Source: an uncultured Bacteroidota bacterium (GTDB taxonomy: Bacteria; Bacteroidota; Bacteroidia; Flavobacteriales; Flavobacteriaceae). From it: 64,000 bases of DNA. Positions 24,405-34,291 of this stretch are shown piece after piece. The stretch is taken from positions 119,443-183,442 of the forward strand of contig CACCLB010000002.1 of assembly GCA_902546725.1 (NCBI GenBank), given 5' to 3'. The position numbers were made by a program, and so were the translations under genes. The notes below the pieces were generated by a model. That model did no database searches. It saw only the letters and a program-made list of their open reading frames with translations, and was not told the origin of the DNA. How positions within the stretch are numbered: the stretch's first letter is position 1; every line of letters begins with the position of its first letter.

Positions 24405-24986
24405 GGTCAGCATTAAATTTCTCCAGCGCACTTTAATTCCTCCACCGTCGTGGATTTGAAGCGCAACAGAACCTTTGCCATTTCCAATTTTTTCATCTTC
24501 AAGTTCGATCATAGGAGTGCCGTTAAGCCAGGTTGTAATTTTATCCCCTACAACTCTTATTTTCATTTCATTCCACTCGCCCATTTTTAAAGCACTGTCT
24601 TTGGATTTATCAGGTTTTATCAGCCATCCTCTACCATAGGATTCGTACACACCACCCGTATCACTTCCCGGTGGCGCTACTTCTACCTGCCATCCGCTAA
24701 CTTTTGTTCCCTCTACAGTAGATCGAATAAAAACACCACTGTTTCCATTGGCTTCTTGTTTGAACTCCAAGGTCAATTCAAAGTCATCGTAATACTTGTC
24801 TGTAGAAAGATATCCATAGGCCTTGTCTGGTCCACTTTCGCAAACGAGCAAACTGTCTTCTACATACCATAATTCAGTTCCATGGACGGTCCAACCGTCG
24901 AGATTTTTGCCGTTAAAAAGTGATTCTTGAGCCTTGATTGTAAAGAAATTGAACACTAAAAAAAGGAGGATATATTGTATTTTCAT
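24396..24986 (-). CDS. Secreted DUF1080 (3-keto-disaccharide hydrolase-like) protein
   Basis: The protein starts with a signal peptide (MKIQYILLFLVFNFFTIKAQ) and a DUF1080 domain fills the rest. It has SLFNGKNLDGWTVHG at the start of the domain, GNSGVFIRSTVEG and SDTGGVYE in the middle, and GKGSVALQIHDGGGIKVRWRN at the end. The domain has a concanavalin-like jelly-roll fold. Some members hydrolyse 3-keto-glycosides, others bind carbohydrates. 196 residues is a single-domain length. A second ATG at 24992 is possible. It is transcribed alone. Confidence 0.85.
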   Translation of the reverse strand: MKIQYILLFLVFNFFTIKAQESLFNGKNLDGWTVHGTELWYVEDSLLVCESGPDKAYGYLSTDKYYDDFELTLEFKQEANGNSGVFIRSTVEGTKVSGWQVEVAPPGSDTGGVYESYGRGWLIKPDKSKDSALKMGEWNEMKIRVVGDKITTWLNGTPMIELEDEKIGNGKGSVALQIHDGGGIKVRWRNLMLTSL

Positions 24987-25086
24987 GGACATATAATTTT
25001 GAAAGTACAAGATAAATATTTTGGTCAATCCTAATTCAATTTCAAGCTAAAAAGTAGAAAAGAATTGATATATTAGGAAAAAATCT

Positions 25087-27147
25087 ATGAGAAGATCTGA
25101 GCTCCTTTTACTTGGAATGATTTGCTCTTGCCTTGCATTTTCACAAATTGATCCTTCAAAAATTGATATTGTAAGAGATGAGTATGGAGTGCCCCATATT
25201 TATGCAGCGACTGATGCAGAAGTTGCCTATGGCTTAGCTTACGCAAATGCGGAAGACGATTTCAACACTATTCAATTAGGCTATTTGGCGGGGAATAATA
25301 TGCTTTCCAATCACATCGGGAATAATGGCTTAGGAGCAGACTTTATAGCACAATTTATTGGTTCTGAAGCGTTATACAACACGCGTTATGACAAGGACAT
25401 TCATCCTGATTATAAAAAAATTGTCCAAGCTTATGCTGATGGACTTAACAGTTATGCATCGTCTCATCCTGAGGAGGTTTTGTATGCTAAATTATTCCCT
25501 ATAACACCAAAAAAAATGATGCGTTATGCCCAATTGCAGTTGTTTGTTTCCTCCAAAGGGGACCAATGGGTACGACAGATCACACAAAATGAACTGACTT
25601 TTGATTTTAACACAGATGATATTCCTAAAGGTTCCAATACATTTGCCTTTAACAGTGCAAAAACTACTGATGGATCTACTTTTTTGGCTATTAACACCCA
25701 TCAACCTTTAGACGGACCTGTATCTTGGTATGAGGCGCATTTATGTAGCGAGGAAGGAACCAATATTTTAGGCGCACTGTTTGCAGGAAGTCCCAATATA
25801 TTGATAGGAGTTAACGAAAACTTAGGTTGGGCGCATACGGTAAACCAGCCCGATAAAACAGATGTTTTTGCATTAGAAATGCACCCCAAAGAAAAGCTTA
25901 AATACAGAGTAGATGATAAATATTTAGAATTAATACCACAGAAAGCAGAACTGCTTGTAAAAATTCTAGGAATACCCTTAAAAATAAAAAAGAAATATTA
26001 TCAAAGCATCTACGGTCCTACCTTGAAGAATAAAACAGGAATGTATGCTGTTCGTACCCCTGCCCTATTTGAAATAAGAGCCTTGGAACAGTGGTGGCGA
26101 ATGAATAAGGCATCGAACTTTACCGAATTTTATACTGCGCTTAAAATGAAAGCGCTACCTGGCTATAATATTGGCTATGCCGATAAGAATGATACTATTT
26201 TTTATATTTCAAACGGTCTACTACCCAAAAGAACTCCAGGCTATGATTGGGAAGGAGTCGTTCCTGGAAACACTCAAAAGACCTTGTGGACGGAAACTTA
26301 TGATATAGAGGAATTACCTCAAGTAATCCAGCCGGAATCAGGCTATATATACAACGCCAATCACACCCCATTTCGTTCGAGTGATTCCTTAGACAATCCG
26401 GATCAAGAGCAATTTTCTAAAAATATGGGGTTTGAGATCTATGACAACAATCGATCAACCAGACTTAGGGAATTGATAGATCAATACGACAGGGTAAGTT
26501 ATGCGGATTTTAAAAGGATCAAATACGATAGACAATACCCCAAACCCTTTGTTTTTAGCTGGATGGACATCAATCATCTAGATGGCTTAAATCCTTCAGC
26601 TTATCCAGAATTAGAAGAGCTGATCGGTATTCTCCAAAATTGGGATAGAAAAGCTGATGCGAATTCAGTTGGTGCAGGAGTTTTTGCGGTGTTTTACAAC
26701 CAATTGAGAAAGTATTACCGCTTACTACCTCCTCCCAAAATTGTTCCACCTTCAATTATAATTAAAACGCTTAAAGATACCAAAGGCTACCTATTAAAAA
26801 ACTTTAAAACAACACAAATTCAACTTGGAGATTATCAAAAGCTAGTCCGTGGTTCAAAAGAACTTCCAATTTTTGGTCTGCCAGATGTCATTACTGCCAT
26901 GGCTAATAGACCTTATAAGGACGGTAAAGTTAAAGTTGTCAGTGGTGAGTCTTATATAGAATTAGTTCGTTTTACTGAAAAAGGACCTGAAATTGAATCT
27001 GTAATTTCTTACGGTAGTTCAGATCATGCCGAATCACCACATTACAATGATCAGATGGAAATGTACGCGAGGTTTAAAACTAAAAAAATGAGTCTGGATA
27101 AGGATGAAGTTTACGCAAAAGCCAAACGCATTTACCATCCTGAGTGA
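25087..27147 (+). CDS. Penicillin acylase family N-terminal nucleophile hydrolase
   Basis: A 686-residue periplasmic hydrolase with a signal peptide (RRSELLLLGMICSCLAFSQ). It has the layout of penicillin G acylase/acyl-homoserine lactone acylase proteins: IVRDEYGVPHIYAATDAEVAYGLAYA at the start of the alpha chain, a linker, then the autocatalytic site PKGSNTFAF. The new N-terminal nucleophile of the beta chain is S183. NTHQPLDGPVSWYEAHL matches the oxyanion-hole region. Homologues in Flavobacteriaceae are common. Substrate (acyl-homoserine lactones, penicillin or other amides) cannot be told. It is monocistronic. Confidence 0.88.
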   Translation: MRRSELLLLGMICSCLAFSQIDPSKIDIVRDEYGVPHIYAATDAEVAYGLAYANAEDDFNTIQLGYLAGNNMLSNHIGNNGLGADFIAQFIGSEALYNTRYDKDIHPDYKKIVQAYADGLNSYASSHPEEVLYAKLFPITPKKMMRYAQLQLFVSSKGDQWVRQITQNELTFDFNTDDIPKGSNTFAFNSAKTTDGSTFLAINTHQPLDGPVSWYEAHLCSEEGTNILGALFAGSPNILIGVNENLGWAHTVNQPDKTDVFALEMHPKEKLKYRVDDKYLELIPQKAELLVKILGIPLKIKKKYYQSIYGPTLKNKTGMYAVRTPALFEIRALEQWWRMNKASNFTEFYTALKMKALPGYNIGYADKNDTIFYISNGLLPKRTPGYDWEGVVPGNTQKTLWTETYDIEELPQVIQPESGYIYNANHTPFRSSDSLDNPDQEQFSKNMGFEIYDNNRSTRLRELIDQYDRVSYADFKRIKYDRQYPKPFVFSWMDINHLDGLNPSAYPELEELIGILQNWDRKADANSVGAGVFAVFYNQLRKYYRLLPPPKIVPPSIIIKTLKDTKGYLLKNFKTTQIQLGDYQKLVRGSKELPIFGLPDVITAMANRPYKDGKVKVVSGESYIELVRFTEKGPEIESVISYGSSDHAESPHYNDQMEMYARFKTKKMSLDKDEVYAKAKRIYHPE

Positions 27148-27157
27148 TTGGTGCTGA

Positions 27158-28294
27158 CTAAAATTGTATGGAGGCTACCGCATCCGAATAAATGGTCTCG
27201 TATTTACCGATAATTTTTTCAAGAGAAAATTTACTAGCTTGCTGTTTGGCTTGTTTTTTAAACTGGGAGTGTAGCTCATCATTGGACAGTAACTCTTTGG
27301 CTCGGACAACCATGGTATCTACATCTCCTATGTCTGCTAAATAGCCTGAAACACCATCGATATTTACTTCAGATATACCACCAGCATTAGAGGAAATTAC
27401 CGGAACACCGTGCGCCATAGCTTCCAATGCTGATAGACCAAAACTCTCTTTTTCTGAGGGAAGTAAAAACAAATCTGAATAGCATAATATCTTATCAATC
27501 TCATTACTGTTTCCAAGAAATAGAATTTTATCTTCTAAACCAGCATTTTCAACATATTCTATAGCTTTTACCTTTTCAGGACCTTCACCTACCATCATGA
27601 GTTTACAGTCAATTTCAGGGCTTAATCCTTCAAAAATCTTGATCACATCCATCACCCGCTTTAAAGGTCTAAAATTACTGATATGGGTAAGAATTTTTTC
27701 TTCTTTTTGCGCAAGTAAACTCCTTTCGCAGGGCTTTCCCACACGATTGATTTTCTCTGTATCTATAAAATTAGGAATAACGTCAATTTTAGTTTTAATA
27801 TCAAAAAGACGAAGCGTATCTTGTTTTAAACTCTCAGAAACTGCTGTCACTCGATCAGAATGATTGATGCTAAAGGTCACAGCAGGTCGATAAAAAGGAT
27901 GACTACCGACTAGGGTAATATCTGTCCCGTGCAAAGTGGTGACAATCGGGATTTGTATTCCAATATCTAAAAGCATTTTTTTAGCCATATAGGCCGCATA
28001 GGCATGAGGAATGGCATAGTGAACGTGAAGCACATCAATTTGCGCATTTTGAATCACATCCACCAAACGACTGGATAAGGCGAGTTCGTAGGGTTGATAT
28101 TTAAAAAGCGGATAGTCAGGGACATTTACCTCGTGAAAATGTATGTTAGGGTGCTGAAGAGCTTCTAGCCTAACAGGTTGGTGATAGGTTATAAAGTGAA
28201 TTTCGTGTCCCTTCGAAGACAGGGCAATTCCCAGCTCTGTGGCGACAACACCACTACCCCCAAAGGTTGGATAACATACTATAGCTATATTCAA
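27158..28294 (-). CDS. bshA: N-acetyl-alpha-D-glucosaminyl L-malate synthase BshA
   Basis: BshA is a GT4 glycosyltransferase that makes GlcNAc-malate, the first step of bacillithiol synthesis. The 378-residue protein has the characteristic N-terminus IAIVCYPTFGGSGVVATELG and the sequences VTTLHGTDITLVGSHP and ISNFRPLKRV. It ends with the GT4 nucleotide-sugar motif region ESFGLSALEAMAHGVPVISS. Bacillithiol is the main low-molecular-weight thiol in many Bacteroidota. The other bsh genes are not in the window. The gene lies 12 bases downstream of the GH3 gene on the same strand, so the two may share a transcript. Confidence 0.93.
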   Translation of the reverse strand: MNIAIVCYPTFGGSGVVATELGIALSSKGHEIHFITYHQPVRLEALQHPNIHFHEVNVPDYPLFKYQPYELALSSRLVDVIQNAQIDVLHVHYAIPHAYAAYMAKKMLLDIGIQIPIVTTLHGTDITLVGSHPFYRPAVTFSINHSDRVTAVSESLKQDTLRLFDIKTKIDVIPNFIDTEKINRVGKPCERSLLAQKEEKILTHISNFRPLKRVMDVIKIFEGLSPEIDCKLMMVGEGPEKVKAIEYVENAGLEDKILFLGNSNEIDKILCYSDLFLLPSEKESFGLSALEAMAHGVPVISSNAGGISEVNIDGVSGYLADIGDVDTMVVRAKELLSNDELHSQFKKQAKQQASKFSLEKIIGKYETIYSDAVASIQF

Positions 28295-28306
28295 TTTTAT
28301 TCTTTT

Positions 28307-31204
28307 TTATTCGATTAGTGCATTGTAAAAGTGCTCTTGCAAACGTGTTCTAATGTTACTTTTACTGTATGTAAAATCATCATTAGGATAGGTTCGGTTT
28401 GCCAAGATAACAATTAGTAATTCTTTTTCTGGATCAGCCCAAGCATAAGTACCCGTATATCCCGAATGTCCAAAACTTTTCATAGATATACATCCACAAG
28501 TAGAAATATGGACTCCCTCAAGCTGTGGCTTGTCAAACCCAATACCCCTCCTATTTTCTTCCGGGCAGTAGGAGCAAACATTAAAAGTCGATATAGCCTC
28601 TGGATCCAGCAGCTGTATTCCGTTATAGGCACCTCCTTGCAGATACATTTGCATCATTGCTGCTACTGACTCCGCATCACCAAAAAGTCCTGCGTGACCA
28701 CCAACTCCATTTTGCATCGCAGCACCCATATCATGGACGTAGCCATCCAACTCTTGATGACGAAAATAGGTGTCAATCTCTGAGGGTACAATTTCGTCGG
28801 CATCAAACTTTTCAAGTGGATTAAAATTTATTCTGTTTAACCCCAGTGGCTTTAAAATACTGTCTTCAATTAGTTTATTGTAAGGTAAACCTGAGGTAGT
28901 TTCATAATACTTTTTAAGAATGTAATAGGGAAAATCTGAGTATTTGTAACTCAGGGTATCCAACAATTCACTCTCCTTGATTTGGGAGTACAATTCCTCT
29001 CCAAAATCTGATTTTAAATAAAGGTCATTAGCCACTGTCAAAGAGAACTTTGGCGAAGGCTTGGATTGATATATGGATTTTTTTGGATAGCCTTTTTTGT
29101 TGAGGGTTTCCTTATAAAATGGAATCCAAGGGGTCAATCGCGCGTAGTGAGATAACATTTCCCTCAGTGAAATAGAAGCCTTATTTGAATTGCTCCACTC
29201 AGGAATTAGTTCTGCAATAGTTGTCTCAAGGGACAGTTTCCCTCTTTGTACGGACTGAATCACCAGAGGTAGCGTTCCCAATATCTTTGTAAGTGAGGCC
29301 AAATCGTAAATATCAGATGATTTTACTTGTTGCTTTTTATCATAGGTGTGATAACCGAAGCTTTTGTTATAAAAAATTTTACCCTTGCGCGCAGCTAAAA
29401 TACGCATTCCAGGGGTCATCATGGAATCAATAGCTTGATAGGCTAGCTGATCAACTGCGGATAATAAAGTAGTGTCAAAGCCCACTTCTGCTGGACTTGA
29501 AAACCCTAATCTAAAACTTCCGTCGAGGTCCAAACCTGCTCCTTCTTTTAATGATTCAGAAACATTTACGGGGAGTCTGCCTCTTACAGGATGCGCTCCA
29601 AACAAGGCATCAACACTTAATTTTTGTGATATGGCACTATTTTGATAACTCAAAAGTAGCGCATCTATGCCCTTGACTCTCTCAAGCGCACCTAAAGCAT
29701 AGGGTTTGACAAAGACATCCAATACTACTGTTTTCTTAGCTGCAAGCTTTTTAATGATATTCAGTTCTTCCTTATTAAAATTAGAAGCTTTCCAAGGCGT
29801 GTCGTTGGAGCGGTGAAAACTGACGATTAGAGTATCCAATCCTGCAGTTTTTTCAAGTGCATTTGCTGCCGTGACATCATTTAGTGTGTGTATTGATCCA
29901 TACTTTTTTAAGTGGTTCTTAAAAGCTGCTGATGAGGCATCGCCCAATGGAATATGCCCTAATTTCATTGTACTTTTCAATGGAAGAATGCTGTTTTTAT
30001 TTTTCAAAAGAGTCAACGCTTTTCCCATTGCTTCTGTGTACAACAACGTGTCCAAAGGTGTATTTAATTCCTTGATCAGGTTTTCAGTCTTTATGGGCTG
30101 GTAATTTGCCAATCCTACTTTGTATTTTGCTTTCAATACTTTCTTTACAGAATGGCTGAACCTACTTTCAGTTATTTCACTCGCTTTGTAGGCTTTGGCT
30201 ATGGCTTGAATTCCTCCAGAGATATCATTTGATATCAACAACATATCATGCCCAGCATTAAATGCTGTCAGGTCAATATTTTTTACTTTGTTGTATTCCG
30301 ATACCCCCTTCATATTCAATGCATCGGTTACCACCAAACCTTTAAATTCCATTTCCTCAATCAATAGATAATGAATAACATCTTTGGATAAGGAGGTTGG
30401 TAATCCTTTTTGGGTTAAAGCCGGTACGGAAAGATGTGCTACCATCACAGACGACAAGCCCGCTCGAATCAATTCTCTATAGGGTGCGAGTTCCACCTCT
30501 TTAATACGATCGGAAGAGAACGTAACCGAGGGAAGTGTTTTATGGGAGTCTTGTGCTGTATCGCCGTGACCGGGAAAGTGCTTGCCTGAGGTTAATATCC
30601 CAGCATCGTGATGCCCTTTCATTACCGCCATAGCTTGCCGTATCACGCGCTCTTTAGAAGCACCAAAAGACCGATTACCAATGATAGGGTTTTTAGGGTT
30701 TGTATTGATGTCAAGAACTGGACTAAAGCTGTAATGAATCCCAAGACGTTTTTCTTGCTCACCCATACGCCGACCGATTTTGCGCAGTAAAACTGTATCC
30801 TGAACTGCTCCTAGTGTCATCGGCCAGGGAAAAGGCTGAACAGAATCCAAACGCATTGCTACTCCCCATTCGGCATCCATAGCCACCAATAAAGGGGTTT
30901 GTGCAGCTGCTTGAAATTGATTTAACCACTCGCTTTGCTCCATGGGTCCTCCCAATGAAAAAATAAGACCCCCAACTTTTTGTTTTTTGACTAATTCTAA
31001 TGTGTGCTGGTAATGTGCGCTATCCCTTTCCGTAAAAACCATGGGCATAAATAATTGACCCACTTTTTCCTCCAATGAAAGACTGTTGTACAAACTGTCA
31101 ACCCAAATTTTTTGAGCTTGTTCATCTAGTGTTAATAAGGGGTCAATTGTTTGACCCTGGGCTAGGAAAATAAATCCAAAGAGGAAGCTTAGGGTATATT
31201 TCAT
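28307..31204 (-). CDS. GH3 beta-N-acetylglucosaminidase fused to a beta-lactamase-like serine hydrolase
   Basis: A 965-residue secreted protein with a signal peptide (KYTLSFLFGFIFLAQG). The N-terminal part is a glycoside hydrolase family 3 domain with the NagZ-type motif KHFPGHGDTAQDSH (208-221) and a likely nucleophile aspartate in VVTDALNMKGV. A GH3 C-terminal-like domain follows to about residue 575. The rest is a class C beta-lactamase-like domain with SLTK near 638, a YSD-type second motif and HSGYTG near the end. A NagZ-type GH3 would cut GlcNAc from muropeptides, and the serine hydrolase may cleave the peptide part. The fusion is known in Bacteroidota. Confidence 0.9.
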   Translation of the reverse strand: MKYTLSFLFGFIFLAQGQTIDPLLTLDEQAQKIWVDSLYNSLSLEEKVGQLFMPMVFTERDSAHYQHTLELVKKQKVGGLIFSLGGPMEQSEWLNQFQAAAQTPLLVAMDAEWGVAMRLDSVQPFPWPMTLGAVQDTVLLRKIGRRMGEQEKRLGIHYSFSPVLDINTNPKNPIIGNRSFGASKERVIRQAMAVMKGHHDAGILTSGKHFPGHGDTAQDSHKTLPSVTFSSDRIKEVELAPYRELIRAGLSSVMVAHLSVPALTQKGLPTSLSKDVIHYLLIEEMEFKGLVVTDALNMKGVSEYNKVKNIDLTAFNAGHDMLLISNDISGGIQAIAKAYKASEITESRFSHSVKKVLKAKYKVGLANYQPIKTENLIKELNTPLDTLLYTEAMGKALTLLKNKNSILPLKSTMKLGHIPLGDASSAAFKNHLKKYGSIHTLNDVTAANALEKTAGLDTLIVSFHRSNDTPWKASNFNKEELNIIKKLAAKKTVVLDVFVKPYALGALERVKGIDALLLSYQNSAISQKLSVDALFGAHPVRGRLPVNVSESLKEGAGLDLDGSFRLGFSSPAEVGFDTTLLSAVDQLAYQAIDSMMTPGMRILAARKGKIFYNKSFGYHTYDKKQQVKSSDIYDLASLTKILGTLPLVIQSVQRGKLSLETTIAELIPEWSNSNKASISLREMLSHYARLTPWIPFYKETLNKKGYPKKSIYQSKPSPKFSLTVANDLYLKSDFGEELYSQIKESELLDTLSYKYSDFPYYILKKYYETTSGLPYNKLIEDSILKPLGLNRINFNPLEKFDADEIVPSEIDTYFRHQELDGYVHDMGAAMQNGVGGHAGLFGDAESVAAMMQMYLQGGAYNGIQLLDPEAISTFNVCSYCPEENRRGIGFDKPQLEGVHISTCGCISMKSFGHSGYTGTYAWADPEKELLIVILANRTYPNDDFTYSKSNIRTRLQEHFYNALIE

Positions 31205-31220
31205 CTAAAAAACGATTAGT

Positions 31221-31706
31221 TTATTTAAAAAAACGATTGTGCCAACTTTCAACAGCCGGAACTTCCCAAAAGTTATGATATGCATCCACAGTGTCCACTA
31301 GATTGTTAAAAACAATAGTTGATTTTGAAATAGCGCGTTCCTTAGCCATTTTCTTAAAGTCTTCCAAAGTCTTATGCGATAGATAGTCCCCCTGCTTAAA
31401 AGTAACGTTCATTTTATCTAAAAGAGAAAGTTCAAATACCTTTTCAAGTTCTTGGATAAAATGGACAGAAGCATCAATTGAACATCCGCTGGCTTGGACT
31501 TTTTCTTGGTTTAAACCAAGGATAATAAAACGGTTATAGGGCAAATCGAATCCAGCTTCCAATTCTTGATTGTGAGCTGTCCAACTGGAAAGAAAATTAG
31601 TAAGGGCTTCTTTGAGTTTACCGAGTTCTTCTTCTCTAAAAGGCCTGTCAGAAGGAAAAACCCAAACTCTAGATTCTGGAGGTAAGTTTTTAAATGGAAC
31701 AATCAT
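31221..31706 (-). CDS. Conserved protein of unknown function, about 160 residues
   Basis: Similar proteins are common in Bacteroidota and are often named ABC transporter ATPase, but no Walker A, signature or Walker B motif is present, so that label is not supported. The 161-residue protein has a conserved start (PPESRVWVFPSDRPF) and GCSIDASVHFIQELE in the middle. It appears cytosolic. It sits three bases downstream of the CCG-domain Fe-S gene and so probably belongs to that operon. Confidence 0.75.
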   Translation of the reverse strand: MIVPFKNLPPESRVWVFPSDRPFREEELGKLKEALTNFLSSWTAHNQELEAGFDLPYNRFIILGLNQEKVQASGCSIDASVHFIQELEKVFELSLLDKMNVTFKQGDYLSHKTLEDFKKMAKERAISKSTIVFNNLVDTVDAYHNFWEVPAVESWHNRFFK

Positions 31707-31709
31707 GTC

Positions 31710-32495
31710 TTATAAATTATTTGCATTGGCAATCAACTCAGCGACATCCATTATCTTAACTTCGTCCTCCTGCTTTTTATTTTTGATACCATCTGTCATC
31801 ATCGTATTGCAAAAAGGACAAGCAGCAGCAATAATTTCAGCTTGGGTATCTAGAGCTTGCTCAGTACGTTCAATATTGATTTCCTTGTCTCCCTCTTCCG
31901 CATCTTTAAACATCTGGGCTCCTCCAGCTCCACAACACAAACCTTTAGTTTTGCAAGCTTTCATTTCGACGAGTTCAGCATCCAATTTTTTAATCAAATC
32001 GCGAGGTGCTTCAAAAATCTTATTCGCCCTACCCAAATAGCACGGGTCGTGATAGGTAATGCGTTTTCCTTTATAAGAGCCACCTTCAACCTTTAAGCTT
32101 CCCTCTTTGATTAAAGATTTTAAAAATTGCGTGTGATGCATTACTTTATAATGGCCACCTAGTTCGGGATATTCGTTTTTTAGGGTATTGAAGCAGTGAG
32201 GACAAGTGGTTACAATTTTAGTAACGCCATAGCTATCTAAGGTACTGATGTTTTGCAAGGCTTGCATTTGAAATAAAAATTCATTGCCGGCTCTTTTTGC
32301 AGGATCACCGGTACAACTTTCCTCCGTACCCAATACCGCAAATGAAGTTTGGGTATGGTTTAGGATTTTAACAAACGCCTTGGTAATTTTTTTTGCTCGA
32401 TCGTCAAAACTACCTGCGCAACCCACCCAAAAAACTACAGCTGCTTTTTTACCCTGTGCTTGAAGTGACGCTAATGTTGGGACCTCAACACTCAT
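31710..32495 (-). CDS. CCG-domain iron-sulfur protein (heterodisulfide reductase subunit B-like)
   Basis: A 261-residue protein with two CCG-type cysteine-rich domains, as in HdrB, GlpC or LutA. The first motif is VGCAGSFDD near residue 25, with TTCPHCFNTL following. The second is HDPCYLGR with KGLCCGAGGAQMF. A further CPFC near the C-terminus adds ligands. Such domains bind an unusual Fe-S cluster and pass electrons to or from thiol substrates. Encoded with the membrane Fe-S protein (32964-34286), it likely forms one complex that oxidises a substrate and feeds electrons to the membrane. The substrate is unknown. Confidence 0.88.
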   Translation of the reverse strand: MSVEVPTLASLQAQGKKAAVVFWVGCAGSFDDRAKKITKAFVKILNHTQTSFAVLGTEESCTGDPAKRAGNEFLFQMQALQNISTLDSYGVTKIVTTCPHCFNTLKNEYPELGGHYKVMHHTQFLKSLIKEGSLKVEGGSYKGKRITYHDPCYLGRANKIFEAPRDLIKKLDAELVEMKACKTKGLCCGAGGAQMFKDAEEGDKEINIERTEQALDTQAEIIAAACPFCNTMMTDGIKNKKQEDEVKIMDVAELIANANNL

Positions 32496-32498
32496 CGA

Positions 32499-32948
32499 TT
32501 AGGATTGTGATTGACCGTCGTCAAAAACCTCTATGGTAACTTCTTTTTCAATCAGATCAGTAAACTTCCCGTTGTAACGGGTCGCTTTTACCAAGTGATT
32601 GTCAATCCAGTGATAATTCCCACCTCTAGGTTTACCCATGAGTAAACTGTGGTATTTAAATCCATTATCTTTTAGCCATTTTTCAGTCACGGCTCGGTGT
32701 GCCTCAACTCTGGAAGTAAAAAAGCAGATAAGATGACCCTCATCATACCATTTATTGAGCGTAACCAAAGCATCGGGATACAATGTCGCAGTTGCCATAC
32801 GTTCGGGTTCTTCGTTTGGGATATCATCGCAAATGGTACCGTCAATATCAATAAGATAATTTTTGATACCTTCAGGTAAAACAGGACTTACTACTTCTCC
32901 CGATTCTACTTTTTTGTGTAAATAACTTTCTGCTTCTTCTCGTTCCAT
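32499..32948 (-). CDS. HAD-like phosphatase domain protein
   Basis: A 149-residue protein with a HAD-superfamily core. Motif I is DIDGTICDD (nucleophile and second aspartate two residues apart), motif II is CFFTSRVEAH with the conserved T/S, and a later basic/aspartate stretch GKPRGGNYHWIDN fits motifs III-IV. Homologues in Flavobacteria are often misnamed phosphoheptose isomerase. The substrate is not known. It lies between the two Fe-S genes in a tight operon with a three-base gap to the next gene. Confidence 0.75.
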   Translation of the reverse strand: MEREEAESYLHKKVESGEVVSPVLPEGIKNYLIDIDGTICDDIPNEEPERMATATLYPDALVTLNKWYDEGHLICFFTSRVEAHRAVTEKWLKDNGFKYHSLLMGKPRGGNYHWIDNHLVKATRYNGKFTDLIEKEVTIEVFDDGQSQS

Positions 32949-32963
32949 AAATTTAAATTGAGT

Positions 32964-34286
32964 TTATTTTTCGTTTATCCATTGCAAACGGTCTTGATTA
33001 CTGAAAGGCCATGGAGCCCCATTATTTTCGATATTTCCCATCATTGCATTCAGTTCTTGAGGAGCTGCCGATTGTTCCATGACCAAATACTGTCTCATAT
33101 CCATGATAATTGACAAAGGGTCAATGGCAACTGGACAGGCTTCTACACACGCATTGCATGAGGTACATGCCCATAATTCTTCGGGACTAATATAGTCATT
33201 TAGCAACTGTTTTTGGTCGTCTTCAAAGACTCCTTTATTCACATTGATGTTAATACCGACTTCCTCCAAACGGTCTCTAGTATCCATCATAATTTTTCGG
33301 GGAGATAACTTCTTCCCAGTTTGATTTGCTGGACAAACTTCAGTACAACGACCGCATTCAGTGCAACTGTAGGCATTCATAAGCTGAGTCCACTTTAAGT
33401 CGAATACATCACTGGCGCCAAATTTATCGGGTGGTGAACTGCTCTCTGGCTCAGTAGCAGCTTTTTCAGGAAACAGCATTAGCATCACTTCTCTTTTAAT
33501 GTCAGTATCAATACTGAACTTACCTTGAGAATCTAAATTGGCATAGAAGGTGTTGGGGAATGCTAAGAGTATATGAAGATGCTTGGAATAATAGAGGTAG
33601 TTTAAAAAAATTATAATTCCGGTTATATGAGCCCACCAAAAACTTCGCTCTAAAAGGATTAAAGCTTCGAGACCTAAGCCCTCAAAAAGGGGTGTTAAAA
33701 ACTGAGATACAGGAAAACTTCCTGCTTTTATATAAGACTCAGCAGCTTGCTGTTGAAGCAGCGCATCTGTTGCATTCATAGAAAGGAAGAGCAGCATAAG
33801 AACAACTTCAAAATACAGTATATAATCAGCATCCCGTTTAGGCCAACCCTTCATTTCTGATTTCCAAAAACGCTCAATCTTGACTAGATTCCTGCGAGTC
33901 CAAAAGAAAATTACCGCAATTAAAACGAGTAAAGCCAATATTTCAAAGCTTCCAATCAAAAAATCGTAAATGCTCCCTAGTAAAGGAGCAAAAAGTCGGT
34001 GAGTACCTAGCAGACCATCAAGTATGATTTCCAGTAGTTCGATGTTAATTAGAATAAAACCTATGTACACAACTAAATGAAGTGCTGCTGCCACAGGCTT
34101 CACACCCATTTTAGATTGACCCAAGGCTACCCGAACCATGTGCTTCCAACGTTCAGACTTCTGATCATTTCTTCCTGCCTCTTTTCCGAGTAGGATGTTT
34201 CTCTTGATTCGCAAAATATTTCGCGTAAAAAAACCTCCTCCAAATATAAGTAAACACAAAAAGATAAAATTTGGCAAATAGCCCAT
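32964..34286 (-). CDS. Membrane-bound ferredoxin-type Fe-S protein
   Basis: The 440-residue protein has about six hydrophobic helices in the first 250 residues, similar to the haem-binding or quinone-binding module of NarI/HdrE-type proteins. A cytosolic domain with two 4Fe-4S motifs follows: CTECGRCTEVCP near residue 307 and CTSCNACVEACP near 370. With the CCG-domain partner it resembles a split HdrDE/GlpC-like electron carrier that links a soluble oxidoreductase to the quinone pool. The partner dehydrogenase is not obvious here. It starts five bases downstream of the mlaD-like stop. Confidence 0.85.
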   Translation of the reverse strand: MGYLPNFIFLCLLIFGGGFFTRNILRIKRNILLGKEAGRNDQKSERWKHMVRVALGQSKMGVKPVAAALHLVVYIGFILINIELLEIILDGLLGTHRLFAPLLGSIYDFLIGSFEILALLVLIAVIFFWTRRNLVKIERFWKSEMKGWPKRDADYILYFEVVLMLLFLSMNATDALLQQQAAESYIKAGSFPVSQFLTPLFEGLGLEALILLERSFWWAHITGIIIFLNYLYYSKHLHILLAFPNTFYANLDSQGKFSIDTDIKREVMLMLFPEKAATEPESSSPPDKFGASDVFDLKWTQLMNAYSCTECGRCTEVCPANQTGKKLSPRKIMMDTRDRLEEVGININVNKGVFEDDQKQLLNDYISPEELWACTSCNACVEACPVAIDPLSIIMDMRQYLVMEQSAAPQELNAMMGNIENNGAPWPFSNQDRLQWINEK

Positions 34287-34291
34287 AAGGA

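Noticed and set aside
31221..31706. Naming this protein an ABC transporter ATPase
   Set aside because: It lacks the Walker A, Walker B and signature motifs.
32499..32948. Naming this protein a phosphoheptose isomerase
   Set aside because: It has HAD motifs (DIDGT) and no sugar-isomerase domain.
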